Below, in pieces: positions 13,101 through 24,968 of a DNA stretch of 64,000 nt. Made by a program: the position numbers and the translations under genes. Position 1 is the first letter of the stretch. Each line of letters starts with the position of its first letter. This DNA comes from Rhyacichthys aspro. Taxonomy: Eukaryota > Chordata > Actinopteri > Gobiiformes > Rhyacichthyidae. The notes under the pieces were generated by a model. That model did no database searches, had not been told where the DNA came from, and worked only from the letters and a program-made list of their open reading frames with translations. The stretch covers positions 9,753,640 through 9,817,639 of the forward strand of contig CM072152.1 in the NCBI GenBank assembly GCA_036850595.1, read 5' to 3'.

Positions 13101-15290
13101 TGACGGGTTTGTGCGGCCCAAACTGATGACTATTGTATGTTCTGTGCACAGGACGGAGCAAAGGCTCAGTGTGCTGCTTATGCCTGCAGGCACCTCCAGC
13201 TCGGTGTCGGATTTAGATCTAACTGCTCTTCTATATTCACCAGCTCGTTGCTAACTAGTCTGTTTCCTATACACTACCTGCATTGTTAATAGGCACTACT
13301 GTTTCCTTCAGTCGCTCTAATAGCTGATTGGCTGAGAGTTTGGCCTCCTCTGAAGCAAAACAAAACATTAAAAAACACATAAAAGCCTGTCATTGTCCCT
13401 ATGTCCAGATTGCGCAGCAGAGTATCATCTATCTAGTACTTCACAGAGAAAGTTGATTCATTTTGAAACCATCATTCACCAATTTTGACTTCTTTATACT
13501 TGGAGTGTTTCAACTGTGGACCATCAGAGAAAGCCAGTCCCACTCTTCTCTGTGATCCGTCCAGTCTTTGATGCAACCCTTTTTCTTTTTTTTTTTTACA
13601 TTAAACACAAAGTGAGGGATTACTGATGCAACATATGTGAGAGCCGTACCCTTTGGTCCGCAGGGAAACCGTTGCAGAAGACCCTCACATATGACCTGCA
13701 GCATTGATTTATCTTTCTTATATGGTCTGAGGCAGTATGTGTGTAGTTATTAATGAAGTCAGCTGTGCATTGATTTATGTTAAGGTTTATTTGTAATTTT
13801 ATTTTCCTTGGATGAGCATGATTATGAACAGAATCATTTAGAACGACATATAAGAAATATTAATGGACATTCACTACATGATGTATTTCCTTTATAATGC
13901 ATCTTTAATCAGCAGTTCTACTTTGAACACATATTTCATTCACTGAGATTTTTACCATGCTTCAGAGATGTCTGTTTCACTGGTGAGTCTTAAACTGAAG
14001 CAGATAAAAGAGATGAGAGCTGCAGAGGATGTCGGGCTGTTACTGTAGATAATCTGGGGGATATGAATGTGGATGCGCTTTTAGCCAGCGCACCCTCTGC
14101 TTCAACCTTGCCCGGAGCTAGTGCAGAGTTAGGGCAGCGTGCCTGGGGCCTGGCCATGTCTGAGTGATTAGATAAAGCACAAGAGGCCAAGCGGTGGGAG
14201 CTGTAGCCAAGTTTATGCTGCAGTGACCACTCAGAGATGACATCGGCAAACATGGCGGGGGTTTGTCACCACCTTTATTTGTTTACAATGGCTTACAAAG
14301 AACACAACGGGCAACTGTGCTGATTTGTGTAAACAGCACCGCCACTGATTAATTTTACAAAACAAAGGACTTTGGCTCATTTGTGTCACTGTCCTGTCTT
14401 GACCATGTGCTATGACAGAACAGCTGGCTTGGAGACACTGTTATATATTTCATGCTGTGTAAGTGCAGCTTTTTTCTAACCTGCTTTGTAGTAATGAGAT
14501 TCACTGAGGTGTCAAATACTGCTCAGGGCGTATTACAATCTCCCAGTTCAGGTCAGATGAGACCAACTCTTCGACAGTTGCAGGTGTAGCCTTCCCGTTA
14601 GGACATGACAGTCGGGTATGAAAAACACTGCAGAAAAAACATTTTGCCTTATGCTCCAACACTATGACCTGCATGATATTCTAAAGCGCACCCATTTAAA
14701 TGAGACACATTTCTATATGCACATTAATCCATTACAAACATGTTATCTATCCATCCATTAAATCAAACCCCCAGGTGCTGGAAAGTGTTTGGGGGAAAAT
14801 GTGAAAATCTGTGAGACAACAACGATATCGTGTTCTGCTGTAAGCCCTTTATTTTTTCTGAAAGCTGGCTATCAAGCAGAGACAAATGTTTTTTAATGGG
14901 ATTCCCACTGCACCAAACCAGCAGTCACGGACCTCACAGTTGTCAACAGGGGAAGCTCAGGGGATTCTTGATAGCAGGGATAAGGCAGAGCTTGCCAGGA
15001 ATCTTGTCTGTCCTATCAGATTTTTTAATGTTTTAAGTCTAGCCACGTGACTAATTTTGAGGCAAGAACCTAGACTTTAAAGGCTCCATAGAGGATTGCG
15101 TTTGATGCAGATACAATGTACGTAGAGAAAATTACATAACAATTCAGAATAGAGATACTGTCCTCTGTGCTTTGTTTTCCCTATTTTTCTCTAAGATGTT
15201 CTACTAAATCATTGCATGTGTAAACGTGCAATATGATGACAATTGTGAAAAACAACATTTGTTATGCAGATGCACAGCCATTTTCCAGCT
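10158..15290. other. Gene-free interval with several CNE-like patches
   Basis: No exon is supported. Candidate noncoding elements by composition lie at about 10,790-11,200, 11,880-12,250 and 14,000-14,340. The last includes TGTTTAC and TGTAAACA words that resemble forkhead sites. Confidence 0.45.
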
Positions 15291-15525
15291 AATTGACAAC
15301 TTATAATGATGGAAAGTTATTTCTCTGAATTCCTGCCAAAGTGCTTGCATGCTCCGATGCCCACAGGAAGAGCACCATCTGTATGGCATTCCACAAACCA
15401 TTGCCATTTTCATTTTGAGAGGAATGCATTTGTGATGAGCAGGTTTTGTTTCATTATGTGCCTTAATGAGTCAAATGTTTCATCTCAAGGTTTTGATGAC
15501 ATACCATTTTTTATGGATAATATAT
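15291..15525. promoter_or_regulatory. Candidate conserved noncoding element
   Basis: This is repeat-free sequence of mixed composition, flanked by very AT-rich DNA. It includes an E-box (CATCTG), GCATTCCA and homeodomain-like ATTA words. Enhancer function is inferred from appearance only. Confidence 0.3.
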
Positions 15526-16149
15526 AGCCACACATATTATATCAATGCTGGGTAATTCAATACATGAATCCAACGAGGAAACCCATTTAATATCAACAGC
15601 CACAAAAAAGTCCGTTTTATTTGGTTATATATGGTTTGAAGCTCTGGTTCACACACACAGGGAGGACAGTCAAATGACAATATGCAACATTTGCGAATTT
15701 ATCCATTCACATTCATTGTGTTTCAGTAAATAGCACCAGAAGTCTGTTGAATCTGCTGTTGTAGTGTGCTGCAGTTTTGTAAGATGGACAAAAACTAAAG
15801 ATTTTGCATATTTTATTATATTATTATATATTATATTAATAGCTGGTTATCGGCCAACTTCCATGCCAATATTTTTTTTACATTAGCATGTATACCATAG
15901 TGAAATATGTATACTTTTTGCTACGAGTGCATTTCAGATCATGTGCCTTATTATTATTACATTCATTAATCATATATAGCATTCCTCCTCAGCAGATGTT
16001 TGCTTAATTTTACCATTTGCTAGAGTCATTTATTTCTTGTACAAGCAGTAACAGCATCAAGCAGCACTAGTGCGCTGAGCTCATAAATAGTCAGCCCACA
16101 GTACATATGTATCTAGTGTACTCTCTGCACTGTAACAGACGCGTGGCCA
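15526..16149. other. AT-rich gene-free sequence
   Basis: Nothing coding is seen. The stretch near 15,810-15,840 is almost pure A/T with TATTA/TTATA iterations. Confidence 0.6.
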
Positions 16150-16480
16150 GGTATGCTAGTTGTTGCGTGCCATTGTCCCCGCTGAGCCCCCAGGGGAACG
16201 CAGCATGGACACGACTCTCACTACCTCACAGATGGATTTTGCAATTGAATACCTCCAGTGAATAATCTTCTCATTACTTATCATGATGAACTGTGGCATG
16301 CAAATATCAATAAGGGACTGTGGTGAAGCAATCCAATTAAGGCCTAAAACCAGGAGTCTCATTAGTGCTGAGTCTCTGATAATGCAAATGACACCTTGCT
16401 AGTAATCAACCTTGAATATGAATGGCCTGAGAAAATCCACCGCCACAGGTGATTCTGTCTACCTGCATGTGATTAAAGAC
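16150..16480. promoter_or_regulatory. Candidate conserved noncoding element with two octamer motifs
   Basis: This repeat-free block carries two perfect ATGCAAAT octamers, at 16298-16305 and 16382-16389, in the same orientation. It also holds ATTA words and a CAGGTG E-box near the right end. POU-domain proteins bind octamers; activity here is inferred. Confidence 0.35.
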
Positions 16481-19400
16481 TTGAGTCAACACTGCGCTGT
16501 TTGAGGTTTTACTATAAAAAAGAAATGCATTACTTGTAAATGCTCTGCCCTGAAGAAAGCAAGCTGTTTCATCTTTGCTCCCAGAGTTTTGGCTTTTGGA
16601 GTGCTGTGTAGGCTTTTTCTGTATTGCAAATTCTTCTTCCTTCTTTCAACCTTGACTATCACTGTGTAAAAACTAGAGCTGTACAGTTCTGCAAACAACT
16701 GAGTATTAGGGTGTATTTATAATTGCATGCTAAACATACAACAACAACATACATTATGCGCATCATATCCATGAGAAAAGAAATAACCGTTGTTGCACTT
16801 CCCTTCTCAATGGTGGATTTTAAGAATGAATCTCAAGGACACTTCCAAATGTCGTATTAGAAAATAACTTATTCTTCTGTAACCTGGAGTTAGAGCATAA
16901 CAAATTACATTGTAACAAAATGAAATAAGTTTTATTGCTATCTTTAGCCAGAAGAACCCAGAGGAAGGTTGGGGAAAATGCAAAAGAGGAAAAAAGGTCA
17001 TCAGAATACAATAAATCATGAATGTAGCATACATAAAATATTGCGTCTCTTAAAATTATCCAAACTTTTTGTTCTGAAACTATCTGTATCTATCGGTATC
17101 TAGTGGAAGAAATTCAGATTGAAATTCCACTCATGAGCACATGAACATATAACTGCTCTCTGTCACAACAACTTTCAAAACAATGTTTATTTGGACATAT
17201 ACCCCCGATTTGCACATTTACAGATTCTTGAAATGAATAGCCTGACACAGCTGCACATTAGATAAGATTAGATAGGTGGCGTTTTCAGTATCAATGCAGT
17301 ATTTCACTTCATATTACACCATAGACCACTCTGGCAACATTGGAAAAGCAGAAAAAAGGCTTGCTCTAGTGCCACACAACCATCACCTCGACGCTTGACA
17401 TTGTGTTTAAATGGACTGCAGTGATCGCCAGGTAGAACACGTAAAAAACACAATTTTGTGTCTTTCTGGATGACTTTGTGTTAGCCTGAACTGTTAGCCC
17501 TAATATGAACAAATCCAGGTCAGATGATGAGTTCACTTAAAATAAAAAAAAGAATGAATTTGGTTTGTAAATATCTTAATCTTTCATGGAGATTGTGTGT
17601 CCAAAAACATGCTGTTATTAAAAATATGCATCCACGCTTTCTTTATCCAACAAGCAAGATGGTAAAAACAGCTGATGCAGCAAGTTGAGAAAATGAATGT
17701 TGTGCTTCCGAAGCGATGGAGTTTTGTGACGCTCATCCTTTGCACCTGAAAGAAGATTGTGTTTTTATTACTAGTTTTTATTACTTATGAGATTGAACCC
17801 TTCATATCTACAGCGGGGAGTGCACCGTGTTTGCCGCAGCTGCTCTATTTCTCTAGTTTTGGCCTCATAAGACTTCCATTTATATGAGCTCCATTGTCTA
17901 TAACTAGACTCACTCTCTGCTGGAACATCACAGAGGGAAGTCCTCTAAATAATGGCACTGCATTTTAATCTGTCTTCCCAGAGTGAGTATGTACTTTGAG
18001 GGGCTCTGGCAAAGTGCTGCACATCAAAACTAATAGGACATTTCTCCAGTCTCCCTGGTTTTACTTTCTAGTCGATCCTAAACTTTATTTTCAATTGAAG
18101 ACTCTCTTTCTCTTTAAATATTTGACCAGATAACTCCACAGTAGTCCTGTTTGATTCAACAATAGACATGTCTTGCCAGTCACCGAGGAGGTTTTAGTCA
18201 GAATGAGGATAAAATCAAATCAAATGGAAGAAAAGTCCTTTTAATGAGGGCCCATTCAGACACAAGCAACAATCCAACTCTTTTTAGTGTGTTACAAAAA
18301 AGCCATTTTCTTACCAAGAAAAAAAATGTGAGAAATAACAGTTTGTAAATTGCTGCATGTGCTGCACGATTACAGCAATATTCAAAGCAATTCACGTCTG
18401 GACCACTTCATATTATTGCTAGTTTCTTCTGTGACTGAGGGAGTACCATCTGCTTAGAAATGTGGCTGAGATATGATGCAACTCCACACAGCCTCTAGTT
18501 ACAAGAGCAGCCACCACTTACAACCTTACAGAACGAAAACCGAGTGCTGTCGGCGGAGTGTGACTATATAAGATTATTTTACAGTCTCTGCATATCACTC
18601 CCTTCCCTCCGTACTGTATACAACCCAGCCTCTACAACACACGCAAATACAGCAGAAACGAATCAGAGAAATAACTCCCACAAAATTACAGTATGTAGTT
18701 TCATTGTCAGTCAATTCGTAAGCCCTAAATGTCAGACACTTCTATGCTCCTTTCTGTGATTACGGTGAGAATTTCTCTTCTTCTTTCACTGTCCTGTCTC
18801 AGTCACAGAAAGCATCTTATAAACGCATTACTCTTGTTACGCCAAGACCTAATATTATTTTATTTAATAGGGACTATGCACATCAATGAACGTCTGTAAC
18901 GAAGAGCACAGTTTGTTTAAATGTTGTGCGTCTATGTGGTCACCTCACAGTCTCCTCGAGTCACGGCCCTGGTACCAATCTTACTGCCAGACTTCAACTT
19001 AAGATATTAATTGTTTTCGAAGCAAACTTTTAGAAACTGGTACTGTTGCCGATAAGTTGTTTTTAGAATTTAGCATGTTTTCTTTTGCAGGTGTGCTTTC
19101 TAACAAGCACAAAGCATATTTCATCTGTGGAAAAAAAACATTTTCATTTATGTTTTCCCTTTGCTTCTATTTTGGTTTGAGTGAGAATAATTTGTCGTCC
19201 AATCAGAACACTCCAATGTTTAGCTCCACCTTTTCAAAAGCGGACCACACACTTTAGACAGTTGGGGATCAGGGGCCAAAAGATTCCCAGTAGCATGGTA
19301 CAGTACGCTTTGTGGGGACTGTTTGGACAATTAAACATCAATAGCATATGGTCGTTGAAGTAGTGTCTTCTTCTCAACTTTTCATCTCTGAATGCATGAC

Positions 19401-21950
19401 TGAGTGGTTAAAGGATGTTTCTCCTCCCCTAAATCGTCATACTTTGTTTAATCTTTAACATTTCATGCATAGAATCCATTTCAATTGTAAATGTAAACTT
19501 CAATAATTTTTTATTTTTTTTAAACACCTTTGCCTTAATCGGACTTAGGTTCTAGGTGGATACCTGGAGAGGAGGCCATTTTTCTCTTATGCTCAGTCGG
19601 CTTACAACTCCTAATATGATAGTGAGCTGAGTGTCTGAAAAGTGTCGAGCCGCCTTTCAAGGAAAATCCAATTATGATCTTTGATTCCTCTCCAGAAACA
19701 GATTACCTATCTCACTAATGACATTTTCCTTCCCATTCATGCCCGGCGTAAATGAGACGATTGAGAGAGCGTGTGGGTGTTCCAAATGCGCCGGGTGATG
19801 ATGGCTATCTATTTCTTACAGGTCTATCAGATGGACAGCTCACATTATGTATAAATGCCTTCCTGGAGAATCTCAGCTGCGGCATGAGATGAACTTGGAT
19901 TGTTTTAGGGCTTTAATATATTAAGTGGGGGCAAAAGGGGAAAGAGGCCCTTTTGCTTCTCTGTAATTTAAATGGGATAGACAGAGTGACACCCACAGAT
20001 TTGTATTTACAGTAAATGGGCCCTTTGTCAACTGTTGTCAGGGCAGAAAAGTTTTACAGGATGGATTTATTTTTGTCCTTGACTTTTTCACCCCAGCAGA
20101 TTTTGTTACTTTTTTCTTTACTTTGTATTTATGAACAGTTTTTTAGGTAATAAAATATGAAGTAAAGTTACAGAGGTGCAGACAACTCACAATGCAAAAA
20201 TAACTAATATAATGGTACTAACCACAAAACAAATGTTTTATATGATTATTCAATACTTACTGTCACATTAATCAACCATATCCAATGACTCCATTCACAT
20301 TTGGATCAGACATTATCTTAATGCTTACTGGCCAGACTTTTAGGAATACTTGAAAGCTCTTTATAATGCCAAGTGTAAGCTTAACAGATTGCATGATGTA
20401 CATTAAATTTAATTTCCAAAAGTACAACCCTGTGACTCAAATAGTAATCTTTATAATAGATAAACGCTAATGTCCTGCGCAACCAAAAGATTGGGCTGGG
20501 CTCACATAGAGAACATAACTTCTGTGTTTGCATTTTGGTGTCATGTAAACGTCCCCAAAAAGTCATGACTCTGGTCTGGAGATAATATTATACTTCTGTC
20601 GTGTGATGTATTCCGTGTTGTCAGACAGTAATCCTAGAGGTCCAGCTTGCCATTCACTATCTCACACCCCAACATGTAACTACAGCACCTGCACAATTAT
20701 TGCTGCCAGAGTGCCTCTCACAGTGCCTCCAGAGCTCTGGCAGCGCTGCAGCACACTGGCGCTCAGGTGGAGTCCTTGCTGCCAACCATTACAGCTCCAC
20801 ACCTGAGGCTAAGTGAGCAGCCGTCACAGCGGCCCCAAAAGACCGGCTTAGCCTCGCTATGTTGTTGCTCGTTTGCCTTCAGACAACATCGACTCAGAGG
20901 CTCATTATTATTCCAGGGCTTACCACTATCATGTATTTCAGTGTAAACTATGATCTGAAACAATGATTTAGTGATGCCTCTGTGGGTTTGTTACTGTATA
21001 TTTGACCTGTTTCGCATTTCATTTTAAATGTTGCCCTTGATTCAGCAGTCTTTCCAGGAATGAATTTGACATGAAACCTCATTACAGATTCAGACAGGCT
21101 GATGGTCAGATGGTAAGATGGACCAGCAAGTGGGCAGAGGTCGACTGGCCTTTCTCGATCTTAAATGATCAGGATCTTCATTGGAATTCTGCAACATACA
21201 CAGTTGAGTAGTTAGCATGTCTCCAAGGTTAACATTTTTAATGCAAGACTGAGGGATTCAGAGAAGTGCTCCTTTGAAGTTTCTTGTTGGAGTCAGAAGG
21301 GAGGCTGCAAGGCTGTTGAAGACTGTCTGCAATATTGACATTAAAACTCAACACATAGAATGATGCCAATTGAAATTTCATAGTGTGCCCTTCGGGAAGC
21401 TGGGGAGTTGGGCCAGTGTGAGATGAATAATGAAACTTCCCTCGCTTTGCTCATTTTTTATTTAATGTGGAACTCCTTTGTTGCTCCCTGACGCTTTATG
21501 GGAGCCGCTGTGCACGTACTACAGGTGTAGCGTCAAACGAGAGGAGTCAAGTTCTCTTTTTTATACATGCATGAATGTGGCCTTGAAGGTTAAATGATTA
21601 TGACTAGGCTATTGTTGTGGATTTATGGCCCACTGCTGAGTGTTACAGTTGTTTGTTGTCACAAATGTTTTTGTTGTGATCTTGGACCTATGTTTTTATC
21701 TCTAGGAAGGATTAGCATCCCTCAGAGTTATGCCATTTTTGCACCAAAAATGCATCATGCAGTAGTCCACTTTCAAGAAGCCTTCCTTGGGGCACCTGTG
21801 ATTCTTAATGCCTTGCACAGTTACTCAAGGCTGCAGGAATTCAGCAGGTGTGCTGTCACTTTGAGTTAGGCATTCAGAATCTGACACACTCTTTGGTAAT
21901 GGGCAGTATCATGTTACAATGCCTCCATATTTGAATACAATACATGCCAA
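16481..21950. other. Gene-free interval with CNE-like patches
   Basis: No exon is supported. Balanced, repeat-free patches lie at about 19,560-19,970, 20,600-20,960 and 21,330-21,600. The remainder is AT-rich, with scattered short homopolymers. Confidence 0.45.
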
Positions 21951-21955
21951 AACAA

Positions 21956-21996
21956 TTTATTAAGACAAAACTGTAAGGCAGTTTTGTCTTAATAAA
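21956..21996. repeat. Perfect 18-bp inverted repeat (hairpin) with 5-nt loop
   Basis: Arm TTTATTAAGACAAAACTG at 21956-21973 is exactly repeated in inverse at 21979-21996, separated by TAAGG. The foldback could form a cruciform or an RNA hairpin. It may be a short palindrome made by template switching. Confidence 0.95.
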
Positions 21997-22965
21997 GACT
22001 CTTTCTTTATCGACAACTCAACTTTTTCTTGATAATACATGTTCAGTTTCAGGAAGCTGTTATCTGTGATGTAGACTTAAAACACTGGAGCTAAATCTAC
22101 TGACAAATAGTACAACCTTTTTGCTGCTTCAGAATCCAGGCTGCAGCCTCCAAACAAGACTGACATCCAACCAGTGACATTCAACACTAATATCTACCCT
22201 CCAAAATAGCACATTTGTTGTTTTTCATTCCTGTGTGAGCTATAGCTGCAGCCTTTATGTATTCAAGCAGCGACAGCCAGACTCAAAACAACAAGACTTT
22301 TAAAAACATCAGTTGTTTTTCATTTGTCAGAAACACCAACCCGAGCTGTTCTCTCTCATCTATTCGTCTCTCTTTTGCTACAGTTGCCTTTGCTCAATTC
22401 ATCTGGTGTTGTACTGAAGCCTCCAGGGACCGTGCCCACCTCTGAATCATAGCCCACCTTCCGAAAGGTTAATAACCTAATGAAAAGTCAAGGGCATCTG
22501 TTTGAAATGTGCCACAGCTGAGTGCTGGGGAAGTGAAATGGGAGAGAAACTGCCACTGCGTGTATTGGATTTTGATTTAAGTAAACAAAGGTGCTCACCC
22601 ACTCCAGCCCTCGGAAGGAGGGACTGTAAGAGCAATGGAGCTTGAAACTTGTGGCTTTCTTATCCAATTATAAGGTTAAGGGGCAAAAGTGTTGCTTGCT
22701 CCCTTATTTTGTTATTGACTTTAAGTTTCAGATGGCTTGGGAGTTGCCAGCTAAACAGGCAAAACAAATTGGAATCCTCAGCTCTGTTCACACTGATGTT
22801 AAAATTGACTCAAACTAATTGAGAAAGAAAACTAAGTGTGAAGAATTCTTTTTTTTCTCACTTCAGACCATCTTTCCTCATATTTCTCAGAGTAAATTCT
22901 AACATCCAGACTGGTATGAGTGTTGGGCGCGTCTAATCAAATTTATATACAAATATACTATTGTT
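21997..22965. other. Gene-free sequence
   Basis: No exon is supported. The 22,430-22,700 patch is of mixed composition and may be a noncoding element. Confidence 0.5.
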
Positions 22966-23020
22966 ATCAGAATCAGAATTCCTTTATTTATCCCCAAAGG
23001 GAAATTCTTATTTGTTACAG
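22966..23020 (+). mobile_element. Fragment of a common teleost interspersed repeat
   Basis: ATCAGAATCAGAATTCC followed by TTTATTTATCCCCAAAGGG and AAATTCTT resembles the widespread fish motif in which AGAATCAGAAT precedes TTTATTGATCCCC and GGGAAATTC, typical of non-LTR 3' ends. Only about 55 bp remain. Confidence 0.55.
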
Positions 23021-24937
23021 TCTTAGTTTGTAATCCTTTATTTACCTTGATTATTAATGTTTAGACCAGTCGTGTCTGTATTTGTTAGTGCTCGAGTGTG
23101 CTGAAAGACAAGGATTAGCTCACACTCTTACTGACTAAAAACCTAGATTTATAACTAGTTTAAGGAGGTGCCTTTTCCAGATGTGAGACACTTTTCCCTA
23201 GAGTGCGAATGTGGCCGTAGCCTTCTCTGTGCCGAGTCCACTTCTATTCACTGTAGTGTTCAATCGGGACTGACTTCTCATTTCACAGTGAATAAATTAT
23301 GTGGAAAAAGTGTAATGGCGTCTCTCACATTTAGAGAAAGTTGGCATTAATGTAATAGCTTTGTTCATGAGGATTCTTCACATTTAAAAACCTTCTGAGA
23401 GCGCAAATGATCCACCTGTGGGACTGTGGAATCAGTGAGTCATGCTAATGAGCAATTACGTCCACAATCACCCGTGTTAATTCACTTAGGAGGAGGTCAG
23501 TGTAATTCATTTTCATTTTCAGAAACAAGGACTGACATTAAATTAATGCACCTAAAATACGTGGCATTTAAAAACCAGAGAGTTCCTCTCACACAGTCAG
23601 ACGTACACTGTGTCCAGACTAGAGACACATTAAAAGAGGGCCCAAAATTAGCCAGCAGCTACTGCGATGGATGTCTGAGAGAGTAATGCTCTCCTGTCTA
23701 TTCCCATCTCTATCATTTTTCTTTCCTATTTTCTTCTCGTTTTGTTTGCATTTCTAGCTGTCTGCAGTGCTGACCTCTGAATTCCTCCCATACATTTGTT
23801 AACTCATAGACTGAGAAAGAGCGATTGTTTCTTCTGTCCTGACCACACCGCTGCAACCTTTGGCATTTTCATCAGATGCCATCTCCAGTAAAGGACACGT
23901 CCAATATTCAGAGTTGTATGAAAAACTCAGGTGAGCAACCGAGTTGTTGGTTCAGTACATCTCAATAGCAGGTGTTAAGTACTCAATGTAAGATTACTGA
24001 TTGATCAGCAACCGATCATGATTGGCTAAAAATAGTGTGATTGGTGCTCAGCTCAAAATGCAGATCAAAAGGGCCAATCAAATGACACAAACATACAGCA
24101 GTAAACCTGCTAGTTGCAACATTTGGCAAAAGGAAAACATACAACACAACAAACCTCATCAGACATTTGATTCAGGAATATGAAGAGTTATCAAGTGGCT
24201 CAGCAGCTCAAACATGAGTTGCACAAGTCTCTGTGTCACAGGCTCTGTATGGAAAGAAACAACAACAACAAAAAAAGCATAATTGTGAGTGACTTTTTAG
24301 CACAGCATACTGTAATACCATAGATGAGCAAAAGGAACAAACTATCTCTCAAAATGCAGAGATCGACTTATTTTAAAAGAAAAATTTGGCATTTGGCATG
24401 TTTGAGAAGACCAGTAAAGTTAGTTGAAGGCTGACCACTTGAAGCAATGTTTGGATGTAGTCATGATACTATTTTTTGTTTTGTGACAGGTGTTGTGTTG
24501 TTTGTGTTTATTGTAAGAAAACTGCTTACTGGTTAAAACTAAATAATTACATAAAACAGAAATGATTAAAACATTGCCAGTTGATGACCTTTTAGTTTTA
24601 CCATCTCCCAGTTTTAATATTTAATATACGCTACTGTGTTTTTCAGTAATGCGAAAAAATGAATGGTATTGGCCGATAATCAGCCTCCAATATTGTGATC
24701 AGAGCACCCTTAATTAAATGTATCCAAATGATAAATGAGTTTGCATTTTAGTATGTGTATTCAGTATGATTATTATCCTAGCACATCTGAAACAAGCAAA
24801 TGCCTAATGCAAGCTGGGCAAGGAGAAATCTAATGTCATAGATCAATGAGGACTGCTGGGAGTCAGTCCACAGAAACAAATCCAAATAAAACATCTTTAG
24901 GGAAACAGAAAACCTACTAATATGTCTTTTGTGTGGC
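23021..24937. other. Gene-free sequence
   Basis: No exon is supported. The 23,160-23,690 segment is of mixed composition with an open frame of 86 codons that shows no recognisable motif. Confidence 0.5.
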
Positions 24938-24968
24938 AATTCTTAATTGCAACGAGCAATTAAGAATT
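24938..24968. repeat. Perfect 13-bp inverted repeat with 5-nt loop
   Basis: AATTCTTAATTGC at 24938-24950 pairs exactly with GCAATTAAGAATT at 24956-24968 around the loop AACGA. Confidence 0.95.
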
